NCBI GenBank assembly: GCA_935421135.1
Contig: OW285193.1
Coordinates: 7,434,496-7,498,495, forward strand
DNA: 64,000 bases
Reading direction: 5' to 3'
Origin: Bugulina stolonifera
Lineage: Eukaryota > Bryozoa > Gymnolaemata > Cheilostomatida > Bugulidae
Below the pieces are notes generated by a model. It did not search any database, had not been told where the DNA came from, and was given only the letters and a program-made list of their open reading frames with translations. Positions 24,851 to 37,612 of the stretch are shown piece after piece. The translations under genes and the position numbers were made by a program. How positions within the stretch are numbered: position 1 is the first letter of the stretch; each line of letters begins with the position of its first letter.

Positions 24851-25400
24851 GGGTGGTGCTTTTCCTGCGCATAAGAAGGTTAGGTTGATACTTTAGTTGG
24901 ACTCTTTGAACAATTTCACTCTTTTTCCTGTTGAAGTCCATTCTCCATTTATTAGCCCAACTTTTCAAATTCTCGATGTTTTTCTGGAAAATCAAGGTGC
25001 CCTCATGGTAGGTGACAGCTTAGCACATTGGTGTGTCATCAGCAAATAGTGCAACTTGACAGTCCACTGCTTTTGGGAGATCACCGATTAAAATAAGAAA
25101 CAATACGGCGGTGACTGATAGTTTATCTGATTTTTTACCATTGAGAATAACACATGGGGACCTATTTCAGAAGGAAGTCACGTATCCATCATTTTATCTA
25201 AGCAACTAAGCTATCAATACTGGACAGAGCATGAGGCACTCTATCAAAGGCCTTCTTGAAATCAAGCACAGCTGCATGAACACTGATCTTTGTCTATTGC
25301 ACTCAGAATGTCATGTATGGTCTGGAAGCACAAAGCTGAGTCTTACAAGAAAGGCCTTTTCGGAAATCCTGTTGGCGGTGGTGCAGAAGGCCATCTATTT
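24850..25400 (-). mobile_element. Decayed LINE reverse transcriptase fragment
   Basis: Minus-strand reading gives the reverse transcriptase blocks in the expected order, broken by stops and frame changes: GFRKGLSCKTQL, then VLDFKKAFDRVPHAL, then VLFLILIGDLP and LFADDT, then NIENLKSWANKWRMDFNRKK. These match non-LTR elements of the jockey/CR1/L2 type. No endonuclease domain or intact 3' end is visible, so it is a dead fragment. Confidence 0.85.
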
Positions 25401-25562
25401 TCTCAAGCAGATTTCCAAGAACTATGTGAATGCTATGCATATAAAATTTAAAATAATAATAGACAATAATATATAAATATAATTAATAATATGAATAATA
25501 ATATAATATTATATAATAATTTACCGATTATATTATTATTGTAATTTAATAGTAATAATTAA

Positions 25563-26615
25563 CAGAGCTGGGTCCAAGTCATAGATTTGACTTGACTTGC
25601 CAAGTCAAGTCAAGTCACAAGTCGACTTGACTTGGACTTGCCAACTTGCTGACTTGACTTGACTTTGACTTGCACATCAATGTGACTTGACTTGACTTGA
25701 CTTGGACACATGAATGACTTGTGATTTTGACTTGACTTTGACTTGCACATCAATGTGACTTGACTTGACTTGGACACAGGAATGACTTGTGATTTTGACT
25801 TGGGTTTTGCCAAGTCAATCTGGCAAATAAAAATTTTGTACAGTGTTTAGCCAACATGGAAAAAAGATCTCAATTGCCTACCTAATTATCATTTTTACTA
25901 GATCAGTGCTACTAGCAGCACTCAGAGTATATCAAGGTTAGCTATGAGGGTACACAATTCAGGCACTATCTAAGCTGTGTGTACGTGAGACTGCACAACG
26001 ACAATGCATAGCCACAAGTACACACAGTGCAAGTAGTGTAAGTGTAGCATACAATGTAGGTGGGGTGTAAGTAGTGAATAAAATGTGCAGTGCAATAATT
26101 ACTAGAGTTAAATTGCAGGACTGGCCAGTGGACACTCCTTGCTGTACCATGTGCTGTTTATATGCTATGTAACACTGCATCACCATTACAATATACAGTA
26201 TATAATACTATATGACCAGTCTCAACTGTAGTGCCAATAATACTACTTATATAGACTAATTCTTTACCATTGCATCACATACATGTCCATGCCCTGCTAC
26301 ACCTTGGCATAGGTTTTTCATGGATTGGAATGCCTACTAAAAGAAAAAAATGATGTTTTGAAAAATGTAAAATTTTTTGAAGTTATCTTCCACTTGACTT
26401 GCATTTTGACTTGACTTGACTTTGACTTGACTTGTGACTTGCATGACAGCTGATTTGACTTGACTTGACTTTGACTTGACTTGTGACTTGCATGACAGCT
26501 GACTTGACTTGACTTGACTTGAGGCAGCACTAACTTGACTTCGACTTGACTTGCCTCCAAAATTTTAGAAATTACTTGACTTGTTGACTTGCAAGTCGAC
26601 TTGGACCCAACTCTG
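25563..26615. mobile_element. hAT-type MITE with internal CAAGT repeats
   Basis: Terminal inverted repeats CAGAGCTGGGTCCAAGTC (left) and CAGAGTTGGGTCCAAGTC (right, minus strand) bound 1053 bp. ATAATTAA lies immediately outside both ends (25555-25562 and 26616-26623), an 8-bp target duplication. The CAGAG terminus and 8-bp duplication are hallmarks of hAT transposons. There is no transposase. Both flanks of the interior are dense arrays of TTGACTTGACTTG and TTGACTTGCACATCAATG-type units, arranged around a unique centre (about 25850-26370). Confidence 0.9.
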
Positions 26616-26623
26616 ATAATTAA

Positions 26624-28696
26624 TATTTGTAATCAACTCTTCCACTCCTTGAAGTTTATTCAACCGAAGTTAAGTTTTATCGACGCATCAAATCAAAGGT
26701 TGGTATAAAACTGCATTACTAAAACAAGAAGTTATTTAATCAAGGAGTAATAATATACACTAGAAGTGACTATACATAGAAAACAACCTAAAATTAAAAA
26801 ATTAAAACTGTCAAACTCAAGGAAAACCTACTGCAATAATGGTAAGAGTCACAGCTAGAGCAGCCTCTAGAGGAGAGCCAACCTCAATATCAACCAACAA
26901 GTGTATCTACCATAGTAGTTTCCTACCACGAACCATTCGTAAGATGAGAGGAGAGAACAACCGAACCACCAAACCTAAACAGCGATGTGCTGTAACAAAT
27001 GAAAACCCTAATTAAAAATAGTTAAACAATTAGAGGCTTCCCTATAGATTTAAATAAAAATGCTGGAGAAGTTCTACCTCATCTGAGGTAATTCTGAGGT
27101 AATAGGCTAGTTATAATAATGAAATACTATATTATAATTATAATTAATAATATTTTGGGTATTTCCAAGTATCGCTTTTCATATTGTCTATTATAAACTG
27201 GGAAATTTACTAAGAGGTCAATGATTTAGCCTTTGATTTGCAAGATTATTATTGCTTCTTCACGTAATCATATCGTTTTGTTGTTGTGAATTTAAACGGT
27301 TCTCTGTTCTTTATAGTCTTAGGCGTTTGGAAGCTTCCGATTTTGTACGAGGAAGTTTTTAACTGAGTTGTTTACCTACTAAATTATGTTATCTTACGAT
27401 TCTTATCTATCTTAATTTTATCTTACCTCCCTTTATTTGCAATATATATTGATCAGAAGTGTCTCTGAACCTAATATCTTGAGGGTGCGACAGAGTAGGT
27501 TCCACCAAAATGTGATTCAGCAGGCTTGCTAAGTTCCACTCATGAAATAATCAATAACTGAATAATCAATAAGAGAGTTTGGATTCAGGAGACTAGAGAA
27601 TTTGGTTTGGATGGGATGGGCAGCCAAAATTTGAGTTACTATTCAAGGTTCTATGCACTCAATTAATATGTATTGGTGATTATCTTTATGTTCTTTTTTA
27701 TGGTAATATATTTATTTATGATTACAAATTTAGAAATTACAATTATATTATTTTTATATAAATTCTAATGGAATTAAAGCTAAACAAATCTAGTCAAGTT
27801 TAGCCTAGACATATACTATTTATTTAAAATAAAAATTAGCAGAATAATTCTGTTAATTTTAAATAAATTCCATTTCTATTGCTCTTGATTGATTCAGGTT
27901 GTTCTTATTCAGGATGAGTCGTGATGCCCATCAGTTAGGCATTGTACACATTTTTTCTTTTTGTATTAATGTTGCCATACTCGACGCTTTGTACTATTTG
28001 AATAAACTTAGTAGCATCACTTGTTTCTACATTTCGTAAGTGATCTTATTAATACCAACTCTCAAGAGAGAGTTTTTACTTGCCTACCATATGGATGTGC
28101 TGTGAAATTATATTGGGAACGACTAAATATTTTTTGTGTATATTTCGTGCTGTTGGGTATATGTACCAAGATGACCAAGCGTGACATTCAGTTCAATCCC
28201 TATTAGTATGAAAGGAGGCACATACTTTGTATGGCAATAAAGCAACATTTAACTTATACTGATCTTATTGTAGTCTAGAGTTCTAAGTAGCCTAAATATC
28301 TAAGTCTAATTCTTTAGAGAACTTGGACTATGAGTCACTAGGCTAGTCAGTCATTCTCACATAGTAAACCCGGATTCAGTTTTTCTATGCTGTCTCTGTA
28401 GCCAATCCAGTATATGAATGTTGGTAGCCTAAGCTGTAGTCAATGGGAGTGCGGATTCTGTACCTTATGCTTATGCTGCGTATCAACTTTTCTACATAAA
28501 CTTTTTCCATTCAGCTCTCGAATTCAATGAACCTGTTAACATAGCGGCATCATATTCACAGGTTGAGCTCCTCAGATCTCAAATCCCGAAACTACAATAG
28601 CATTAATCATGACTCAAACTTTTGTAATACAACATTATTATACCTGTTCACTACTCTATGTGTTATGTGATTTAGGTCAGATAGCCGTGAAGCCAG
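26624..28696. other. Intergenic region before the MS4A-like gene
   Basis: AT-rich; no exon or repeat that I can support. A 58-codon frame at 26839-27015 was considered and not accepted. Promoter elements of the next gene are not obvious. Confidence 0.35.
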
Positions 28697-31600
28697 ATGA
28701 TGTATGCTCTGAATGCCGGTCAACACCCAGTTCTAGTAAATGGGCAGCCTCAGCAACAGTATGTGATTCTCAATCCAACGCCCGGGAACCTACCTGCTCG
28801 CCCCAAACCTAAAGTTGAATATTCTGCTAAGAACTTAAGCTCTGTCAAATGGTGTGTTTATTACTAAATTAAAATTAAAAAACACATTGCTTACAAATAG
28901 CTCATGTGTTTATATATAATTTTATTCATACAACTCTAATGGATGTTTTATCGTGTGATCTGCAGTATGCACCTGTCCAACACTAAAATACACACTGCTA
29001 TATTTATGTGTAAATCGAGATTTATGTTTTTATCGCAGGTTGACCATTACACAGCTGATCCTCGGTTGTACTATTCTGGTGCTTCAAATAGTGACCACTG
29101 GACTCAATGACCATTTCAATGTGACCCTCAATCGAGTTCGAGACAGAATAGATGTCGATTACTTCTTTTGGGGAGAATTCTCAGATAACGCTGGTACAGG
29201 AATATGGGTTGGAATATTAGTAAGTACTGCCTAGACCATTAAGTGCTATTCATATTTTCAAGATTTCACAGATTTAAATGTTGAAACTCCATATTGTGCA
29301 GTGCAATATTTCAGCAATAATGCCAGATTAAAATTCAAACTAACGCCACAACCAAATTCAGCTCACCTTGTTGTTTAAGAATGCTAGCATTGGTAATGTT
29401 GCAATAGAAGCACCTACATGCACATGTATGCGGTATCCATGTATGTAGGAAGCTAAGCCTACCTCCCCTGTAATGATAAGTGCGTCTCTGTATTATCCGA
29501 TTTAGTTTAGTGGGATAACAACATGTTAGATAATTCTGTTGTTTTTCAGATATCGTATTAGTTGAGTGCACTACTGTGTTACACGCATATCGTTTGTGTT
29601 TTTTTTAGATTTTTGTTGCTGCTGTTATCGGAATCCAGGGCTACAGAAAGCAGAAGAAAGGGCTGGTAAAGTATTATGGTTCTCATTAGTGCGTGTGTAT
29701 TGGGCCTATTATGCAACAAGTACTAATGGTTTATTCATATCACATGATGCATGGAGTTGTGTGCTATTTAGTGGGTATCATTCTAATCCCGGTTTCCAAT
29801 ACAACTCATGTCAAATCAAGGAAGTTAATGGGAAAATCACAACTTATTTTACTTTGTAATGTATTTTCTTTAGTCAGTCTTCTTGATCCCAAAATTAGCT
29901 GATGAATAGCTATTAGTTTACAACTTGAAATTTACAAAAATGTTATGTTAACACACATTATTTGGTGATATCTGTAAGTTATAGATGGGTGAGTAAATCA
30001 ACACACTAGGTCTGCTATACTCAAGAGATAATATGTTTTAGATTATCACTCACCTGGTACTGAATATACTCCTACTGATGTGTGTCACTGCTCTCATTAG
30101 TACCCTTTCTGTGAACGTCAGCTATCTGGTTTATTGTAGGAATGGAGGTGAAACCTATAGCAGGTAGGCATATTATTATGCTCCCATCTTTGTGAAAATA
30201 TGTATATTTTACCTGTTCTCATCTTCAGCAACCAAGTCTATACCTTGTAGAAATTCATGTAGCATGCTGAGGATTTTTTTAAATGAATGCAGCATTTAAA
30301 TTTATGCAATAGTAATTTTTGTTTTTCCTTGTTTTGCCATGCAAAAGAATTCTTGCAAAATTGAAACTTGATCGTAAAATGAGTCTACAATGTTTGTTTT
30401 TTTAATTACTATCAGTTATCATCGGTCAGTCATGCCTTCCTTGTAATATAACAACAAAACAAACGATTATTTTAATAAAAATGTTTATTGTTTTATGATT
30501 CCGAATCCCTATTCATTGTTGGTGTGTACGAAGAATAACATACAGTGTATCTACATAGTACAGTCTGGTAGTATTGTTTAGGCAGTCTATTATTATTTTA
30601 GATCATCTGGCAACCGTGACTACTACAACTACTACCGTACTACACGCCGCACAACTACCACCCCTGAGCCTGTCGAGTTCCTGGGCGAATACATCAAAGG
30701 ACGTTCAGGAACATACTACTGTTCTTCTGTAAGTTCAGTTGGATAGTATGTTATTTCTCTCCAAATAGTCTTAGATCCTATTATTGTGTTTGTTTTACAG
30801 TGTTTGAGGTGTTATCATATATAATGATAGAGAACACAACTATTTCTATGGGAATTCCAATAAAGAATTCTGATCATATCAAACCCATATTCCTATGTTC
30901 TGTATGTTTGCATATTATATACATGTACATTGTCATATTCTATGCTACTACATCAATGTTGTCTAGTGTTATATACACTACGCACTTTTATTCACTGTAC
31001 TATGTATTTTAACGTTATGTTTAATTAATACATCTCATTACAGGCATTCTACAGCGTATGGCTAGCTGTCGATGCTATAATTCTGATCTGTGCTGTGTTT
31101 GCCTTTGTTGTTACCCTCTCTGTGTTTGTGTACAACTGCATCGCTGCCTGTACCTGCTGCCGTAGCACTGGTTGCTGTGGACGATGCTGTGGAGGAGGAG
31201 GAACTACAGGAGATGTAAGTACCATCTCTCATTATTTTATGTCTGTTTACATCAACATTTCTCTCTATGTTGCCACTCTTTACTTCTGTATTTCTCTACC
31301 ATACTCTGGCCTTCTACCACTAATACGTCTGAAGTTCTCCACTTATTATATTTCATTATTGAGTGTGAAGCTGCCACAATGCCTGTACAATGTACCATGT
31401 GTGTGTATGTACTATCTCTGATTTCACTTCTAAATCATATGTTTTGTAAAAATCATACTAATCAAAAGAGGAGGATGTGCGATGTATTTTGGTTTGAAAA
31501 TTGTATTGCAACAAAATGAATCTTTGTTAAACATTTTATACGAAGTGTATTTTTGCAAACTTCTCCCATGTACCAATACACTAGAATGTGTTCCATTGTA

Positions 31601-32283
31601 AACAATCATTATAGTAGCTCCCACCACCACCCCACTCTTCTTCTGGGAAACCCTGGCCAGGTGAGATTATACCTGGCTCACTCTTCTCTGTTGTTATTTT
31701 GCATTGCGCTATTCTTTTAGTTGTTGTAAATACTCTGTATTGTCATAGGTTGGTGTGGTATCCTACTATGCCCACCCTGGCGTACCAAACATGGCACCTA
31801 ACACAGCTGTTCCACAAAACCAGCTCTATGCTCAGCCTGTTGGTCTACCGATGTACTCTCAAGCTCCAACGCCCGTCATGGCTGCCGCAGGAAATAGCCA
31901 ACTTCCTGCAGGTACTGCTGTGTTCCCAATGACTACCCCAGCTGGGGTGAACCTGACTGTGCCTCCAACTACACCAGCGGCAGCCGCTGCTGCCAATGCT
32001 GGTAAGTTAACAGTTACTCAGATATGATATCTTGTACCATACTGATGATCTAAACTATGTTACCCGCATTTGTGTTAATTACCAGGGAAATTAGTTATGT
32101 GTGTTAGTTACTAGTTCTGACTCGTTCACATATACACTGACTAATCAACGAGCTGCGTAGCCTAGCAATCTGCCAGTTACTCATCAGATGCCTGTTGATT
32201 GGCTAATTTTGTTTTCTGCAGAGGAAAAGTGGGAGGATCTTCCTCCAGAGTACGCTCAGGTATTCCAGAATCAGCAGATGTAG
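28697..32283 (+). CDS. MS4A/CD20-like four-pass membrane protein
   Basis: Eight exons: 28697-28851, 29039-29219, 29609-29665, 30042-30163, 30602-30728, 31044-31214, 31749-32001, 32222-32283; 375 residues. A Gln/Pro-rich cytosolic N-terminus ends in VKW. Four membrane segments follow: LTITQLILGCTILVLQIV; GTGIWVGILIFVAAVIGIQG; LVLNILLLMCVTALISTL; VDAIILICAVFAFVVTLSVF. The pattern LTITQLILG, then GIWVGI with a short basic RKQKKGL loop, then LVLNILL, is that of the MS4A (CD20) family. The loop before segment 4 is longer than usual, Tyr/Thr-rich and probably extracellular. A Cys-rich juxtamembrane run (ACTCCRSTGCCGRCC) suggests palmitoylation. The Pro/Ala-rich tail ends with LPPEYAQ, a PPxY motif that binds WW domains of NEDD4-type ubiquitin ligases. 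An in-frame stop directly upstream supports the chosen start (a second ATG follows). Family membership is inferred from topology and motif. Confidence 0.8.
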
Positions 32284-34269
32284 AGAAGACAACTCCAGGA
32301 CGGTAAGCTAATTATTTTGTTTAGTTTTAGGTTAATGAATTTTGCTATGGTAAATCATGAATGCACTGATAGTAAGAGCTGTATAATATTGCCTTCCAAC
32401 TGTCAGCTGAACACTCTTCCTACAATTCCTTTGTAAATGAGCCTGAGTTCCAATATCTCAAACTGAATGGGTGGGTAGTTGGTCTCTATCCAACTATTTT
32501 CTTGGAACTATCTAATCACAGGCAGTAATCTGTCAATTTGTGCAGTGTATTGGATGATTATTCTACAAGGTCTATATATCTATGCTAAAGCCATACAATG
32601 TGTGTAACAGAGTTCAGCATCACTATGTATAACAGAGGTACTAAGGCTATATGTATAACAGAGGTACTAAGGCTATATATATTTCTGGGTTCAGCTTCAC
32701 TATATTATAGTCAATGATTATGTTTGGTGCAGTAATAGAGAAATTCCTTAGGTATGGCCGGTTCCCTATTAATAAACAGGGAAGACATATTCTTTTTTCC
32801 GTTATATTTGTGTAGTGGTATTGTAGCCTGTGGTTTCATATTAGTGTTCACTATTATGTAGATGGGAGAGCTGATGGATACCCCGTCTCTGCCCTGACTA
32901 TATTCACAATCATACAGTTTATCTCTATTTTTTAATCTCAACTTTTGTGCATCTATCTTGTCTATGTAATTTCTATTTTTATATTATATAAATTCAAAGC
33001 TGTTTTACACATTATAATATATACAGAGTAATCTCCACTTGTTTTTTGTATTATATACATTTTAACTAAGCTTCTCTTGTATTTAGACTGTGATTTTACA
33101 CTATTTATTCCTCGCTCTTCTGCTGCACATTATAAATTATTTCAAGTTTTCATGTGTTATTGTCTTGCACATCTCATAATTATACAGATTAATCCAATCT
33201 TGAAAAGGCTCTACAAATTTTGTATCTGCCATATATTTTTATGATGTCATCATTTACCAATTATATTTTATTTGTAGCCATATTGTATACATTATAATGT
33301 GATATGTTTTTATTTCTATATCTTCTTTATATGTGATAATAAATGATTTGCAGTCAATTTTCAACTGTCTTGAATAATGTTAAGGGTGGGGCCTAGGCAC
33401 CTAATGAAAATCAAATGCCTGACTGTGTAGACAAATGACCATAAAGTCACAATGTTCTTTTTGGGGACTACATATTTACAGCTATGTCATGAAACACACC
33501 TGAAGAATTATTACATTTATTATACAACATACTATTAATTATTGTCATGTGGTATATATCGTAATTTCTCAAGGTAATTGATACACGTCTGATATAGAAT
33601 ACTAACTATAATATTCTCAAGATACTGCATTGTACATATTATATTAGTTGTTCACCCACTGTGTGCTCACTAATGCTTTCTATCTACAGCATGTATTCAT
33701 TGTACATGTATAGGATACAGTATTACTATACGGACATATGCGAGTCGACAGCATTCATAAATTGTTGATTATATCTAGCACTAGCAGTTATCCTCTCTCG
33801 ACTTAATGTCTTTCATGTGCATGCAGGATGACAGATGCAGTGCACATGTTTACATCGTCTGCTATTCCATCTGCATATTTATGAGGAATGAATCATATCC
33901 ATATACCAAATATGCAAAGTTGATATCAACATTATTTGGAATAACAAGTTAACAAATGAGAAGTACCACTGCCTTTTATTGGATATTTATTTTTTGCTCC
34001 GAGCATAACATGTTGTGTTAAAGAAAAGATCTAGTATTTGCAGCACCAACAAAGTAGTACATAAACAGTGTCAGGCTGCATTTAATGGCAGCTATGCATT
34101 GAATGCTAAGTTAGAGTATTATACTATGGTATTCGGTATTCCACAGCCGAGTTCAATATAAGGTTGAAAGATCCCCATTGAGCAACATTGTATTCATGCA
34201 GAGATGAAGTTTTGGTGTCATATTTGGTATATAACTACAATATGCTATGGACTGTAAATTTAGTATTTA
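32284..34269. other. 3' flanks of MS4A-like gene and of the helix-repeat gene
   Basis: No coding exon seen. A plus-strand AATAAA lies near 33340 (ATAATAAATGA), giving the MS4A-like mRNA a possible long 3' UTR. On the opposite strand TTTATT near 33975 could be the poly(A) signal of the minus-strand gene ending at 34270. Confidence 0.4.
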
Positions 34270-37200
34270 TCAGTGTTTCGTCTTCTCATCACTGTGTTTA
34301 TTTTGTTTCTGCTCTTGTTCTGCCTTGTCCCTCTCGAGTCGTTCTTTTTCTAGTCTTTCTTGTTCAAGTCTCGTTTTCTCTGCCTTTTCCCTATCAATTT
34401 GTTCTTTCTCTGCCTTTTCTCTTTCAAGTCGTTCTTTCTCAGCCTTTTCTCTTTCAAGTCGTTCTTTTTCTGCCTTTTCTTTCTCAAGTCGTTCTTTCAC
34501 AGCCTTTTCTCTTTCAAGTCGTTCTTTCTCAGCTTTTTCTCTTTCAAGCCGTTCTTTTTCTGCCTTTTCTTTCTCAAGTCGTTCTTTCACAGCGTTTTCT
34601 CTTTCAAGTCGTTCTTTCTCAGCCTTTTCTCTTTCAAGTCGTTCTTTCTCAGCCTTTTCTCTTTCAAGTCGTTCTTTCTCAGCCTTTTCCTTTTCAAGTC
34701 GCTCTTTTTCTGTCTTTTCTCTTGCAAGTTGTTCTTTTTCTGCTTTTTCTCTTTCAAGTCGTTCTTTCTCAGCCTTCTCCCTTTCAATTCGTTCTTTCTC
34801 AGCCTTTTCTCTTTCAATTCGTTCTTTCTCAGCCTTTTCTCTTTCAAGTCGTTCTTTCTCTGCTTTTTCTCTTTCAAGTCGTTCTTTCTCAGCCTTCTCC
34901 CTTTCAATTCGTTCTTTCTCAGCCTTTTCTCTTTCAAGTCGTTCTTTCTCTGCCTTTTCCCTTTCAAGTCGTTCTTTTTCTGCCTTTTCTTTTTCAAGTC
35001 GTTCTGTCTCAGCCTTTTCTCTTTCAATTCGCTCTTTTTCTACCTGTTCCCTCTTAAGCCTTTCTAGACGTAGTGCATCCTACAATGTTGTGTTAATTAA
35101 ATAGAGAGCCGAGAAGTAGATCCCCGTATGGTCCAGTGACATAGGCTACACCTACCTGGACATTGTAGTACATGTAAAAACTATTGTGTGCTAGTTCAAT
35201 GAACGATTGTGCCACACATCAAATATCACTTGACCCTGGCCATAATTATCACATTCTATATTTCTATGCAATTATATAATAAAAGTATGTAAATCTGTGT
35301 TGACATGGTATTGGCTACCATCATTGTTTCATCCTTTCAGTTGCAACTCTGACTGCCCATGTAAAGCATCCATAAACTATTGCTCAGTCCAACAGGGTGA
35401 AAATGCTATGATGTAGGGCCTACCTTATCTATAAAATCTTCACAGCTCTTTCTATCACAATAAGGCTCATCAGCGCTGCCTATAATACCTCCATTGTTGA
35501 CTGAAATAAACACCATAACAATATAATTATTATGTAGACAAAGTATTGAAAATTCTTACATGACATACAGTACAACAAATAGGCTAATTGATAAGGTTAT
35601 GTCTACCAGCACAAATCAGTGACATATCTACTGGGGTGCCAAGGGCTCAACCCCCCCCCCCCCTCCTGGGCAAATCTTACAAAAAGGTACCATCAAATTT
35701 ACAAGCTATTGTTTATTGATCATAACTAAACCAATAGATGCTTGGCTTGGAGTTTTCCTCCATTGATTATATTAAAATGAGAGAGAACAACTTCTCATTA
35801 TAATAAGCTGTCATACATTTTGTATAAATATTACATCTGTTGTCCTCTCCTGCAGGATAGAGAGAAGACAATTTCAGTGGATGATTTCTGTTTAAAACTC
35901 TAGCTTACTTTAGTGTATCAATTTGACAGCATATACCACAAAGTAATCACACTGTAGGCCTGATGTTTGCCTTACCTAAGAAGGGAAAACACTCAAACAG
36001 ACATGCTGTGATATTGTGAGATAAGAACTAGGGTAGGAATTTATACAGAGGCACCTCTCTCTATTTCTAAGCTGTACTATGTAGGCCTATACATGAGAGT
36101 AAGTGCATTCTATGTTTTGATATAGCTCCCTACATAGGCCAACATGTATTAGAAAAGAGTGACAATCCTAGACTGTCATGACTGTTGTGTTGTGTATATT
36201 ATAGTTTATTGTCATAATACTCTCTGGTGGTGTCTTGGCATGGTAAAAGGGAAAAGTCTATCTATCTCTCTACTTAGATACTATGTCTGTTATGTAATAC
36301 TAATACATGTAGTTAACACCTGTCACATAGTGTGTTATGTAATGTACCTAGAAAAAAGCTAGAACAGTTATTATGTAACACATATTAGCATGAGGACATA
36401 ACAATGACAACCTCACCAAGTCACTAGTTCTTACTAGACTATAGGCTATTATTTTCAATTTGCCAAATGAAAAGCTGTTGGTATGCTCTATATTATATTA
36501 TTCTACCCTTATGCAATATGCATAAATTATTTCCCTCAAGAAGTTTTCTAATTTTAATCTCCATGCCTAGCGGTCTGTAGCGTAGATTATGATGCAACTT
36601 TTGGGTCTGGAGGTAGACTAAGTAGCAGTCGAAACAAAATCCTTTTTACTAAAATACATTGTAGTTATAAAAATGACAAAAATCTATTTAGTAAAACACT
36701 GACTACACTGTAAAGTTGAGCTGGTAATGATAATACTATAATCTCAACACATTGCTCAGTTACTAACTACCCAGTTACTAATTACCCAGTTACTAATGTA
36801 TGTGTAAAGTGATGTAAATAATCCAACAGGTCAACTATTCTACCGTTTTGATGTACAGCACAACATAAACATATTATATATATAGCCTACATACATGTAT
36901 GTAGCACTATTAACCACAGTCCAATGCTACAGCCAACCAAGTTAGTCTACTATGCTAAGGATTTACATGTGGCTGAGTCTTGAAATTGATGTTTTCCAAA
37001 CAAACACTTTTTGAAATGCTCTGTTTCAAACTAACATTTTCGGAATGTCCCATTACTGTCAGGGATGAACTGTTTTCGCAGCTGTAGAACCAAGCCCCGG
37101 ATGGCTGACAAATAACCACCCTTGCAGTACTGGAGAGGAAACAGTATTTTACTTACAGTACTGGAGAGGAAACAGTATTTTTCTTACAGTACTGGAGAGG

Positions 37201-37433
37201 AAACGGTATTCTACTTACAGTACTGGAGAGGAAACAGTATTTTACCTACAGTACTGGAGAGGAAACAGTATTTTACCTACAGTACTGGAGAGTAAACAGT
37301 TTTTTCCCTACAGTACTGGAGAGGAAACAGTATTTTACTTACAGTACTGGAGAGTATGATTGTCCAGTTCTGGAAACGATCCAGTTTGTAAGTAGCCAAT
37401 GCAAATGATTGCTAATGCTATGTGCGGCAGCAT
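34270..37433 (-). CDS. Secreted Glu/Arg/Lys single-helix repeat protein, paralogue without CAP domain
   Basis: Three exons on the minus strand: 37433-37343, 35500-35424, 35079-34270; 325 residues. The signal peptide (MLPHIALAIICIGYLQTGSF) is followed by a short conserved segment (FNNGGIIG, then DEPYCDRKSCEDFIDK). About 250 residues of decapeptide repeats of the type EKAEKERLER come next, ending KQNKHSDEKTKH. Alternating acidic and basic residues with i to i+4 spacing suggest a stable single alpha helix rather than a dimeric coiled coil. Exons 1 and 2 have exactly the lengths (91 and 77 bases) and phases of the neighbouring gene at 39887-42897, and the segment sequences match, so the two are tandem duplicates. 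This copy ends after the helix and I found no CAP-encoding exons downstream. The function is unknown; an extracellular spacer or secreted structural rod is possible. Confidence 0.8.
34330..35060. repeat. 30-bp coding minisatellite
   Basis: About 24 copies of a 30-base unit (plus strand: TCTTTCTCAGCCTTTTCTCT plus TTCAAGTCGT) encode the minus-strand decapeptide repeat. Because 30 is a multiple of three, several other frames are also open for hundreds of bases; those are by-products. Confidence 0.95.
37120..37365. repeat. 33-bp tandem array carrying splice signals
   Basis: About seven copies of a unit whose minus-strand reading is CTCTCCAGTACTGTAAGTAA followed by AATACTGTTTC. The first copy in transcription order is the true exon 1 end and GTAAGT donor of the helix-repeat gene. 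Each unit holds a pyrimidine-rich TTTCCTCTCCAG acceptor-like site and a GTAAGT- or GTAGGT-like donor four bases later. Confidence 0.95.
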
Positions 37434-37566
37434 TCTGTGTCAGCAGTGAGAGAGTGTGTATCTTCTTGTGCAGACTCCTATCTTACTCTACGTATGAATG
37501 TGTAAATACACCTGTAAGTAAAAGAAGCATTACACATGTACATCTAACTAGTTCTCCTGCAACTAG

Positions 37567-37612
37567 TTTGCAAACAGTTACCTAAGTACTGTACTAGGTA
37601 ACTGTTTGCAAA
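37567..37612. repeat. Inverted repeat with 18-bp arms
   Basis: TTTGCAAACAGTTACCTA and its exact complement TAGGTAACTGTTTGCAAA are separated by ten bases. It lies 134 bases upstream of the start codon of the minus-strand helix-repeat gene, in its probable promoter region. Confidence 0.9.

Noticed and set aside
26839..27015. 58-codon plus-strand frame (MVRVTARAASRGEPTSI...)
   Set aside because: No homology, no splice context, isolated between a transposon and AT-rich sequence; chance is likelier.
34188..35104. Long plus-strand reading frames rich in Ser/Phe/Leu
   Set aside because: They are by-products of the 30-bp repeat that encodes the minus-strand helix; three frames are open at once and none has splice sites or homology.
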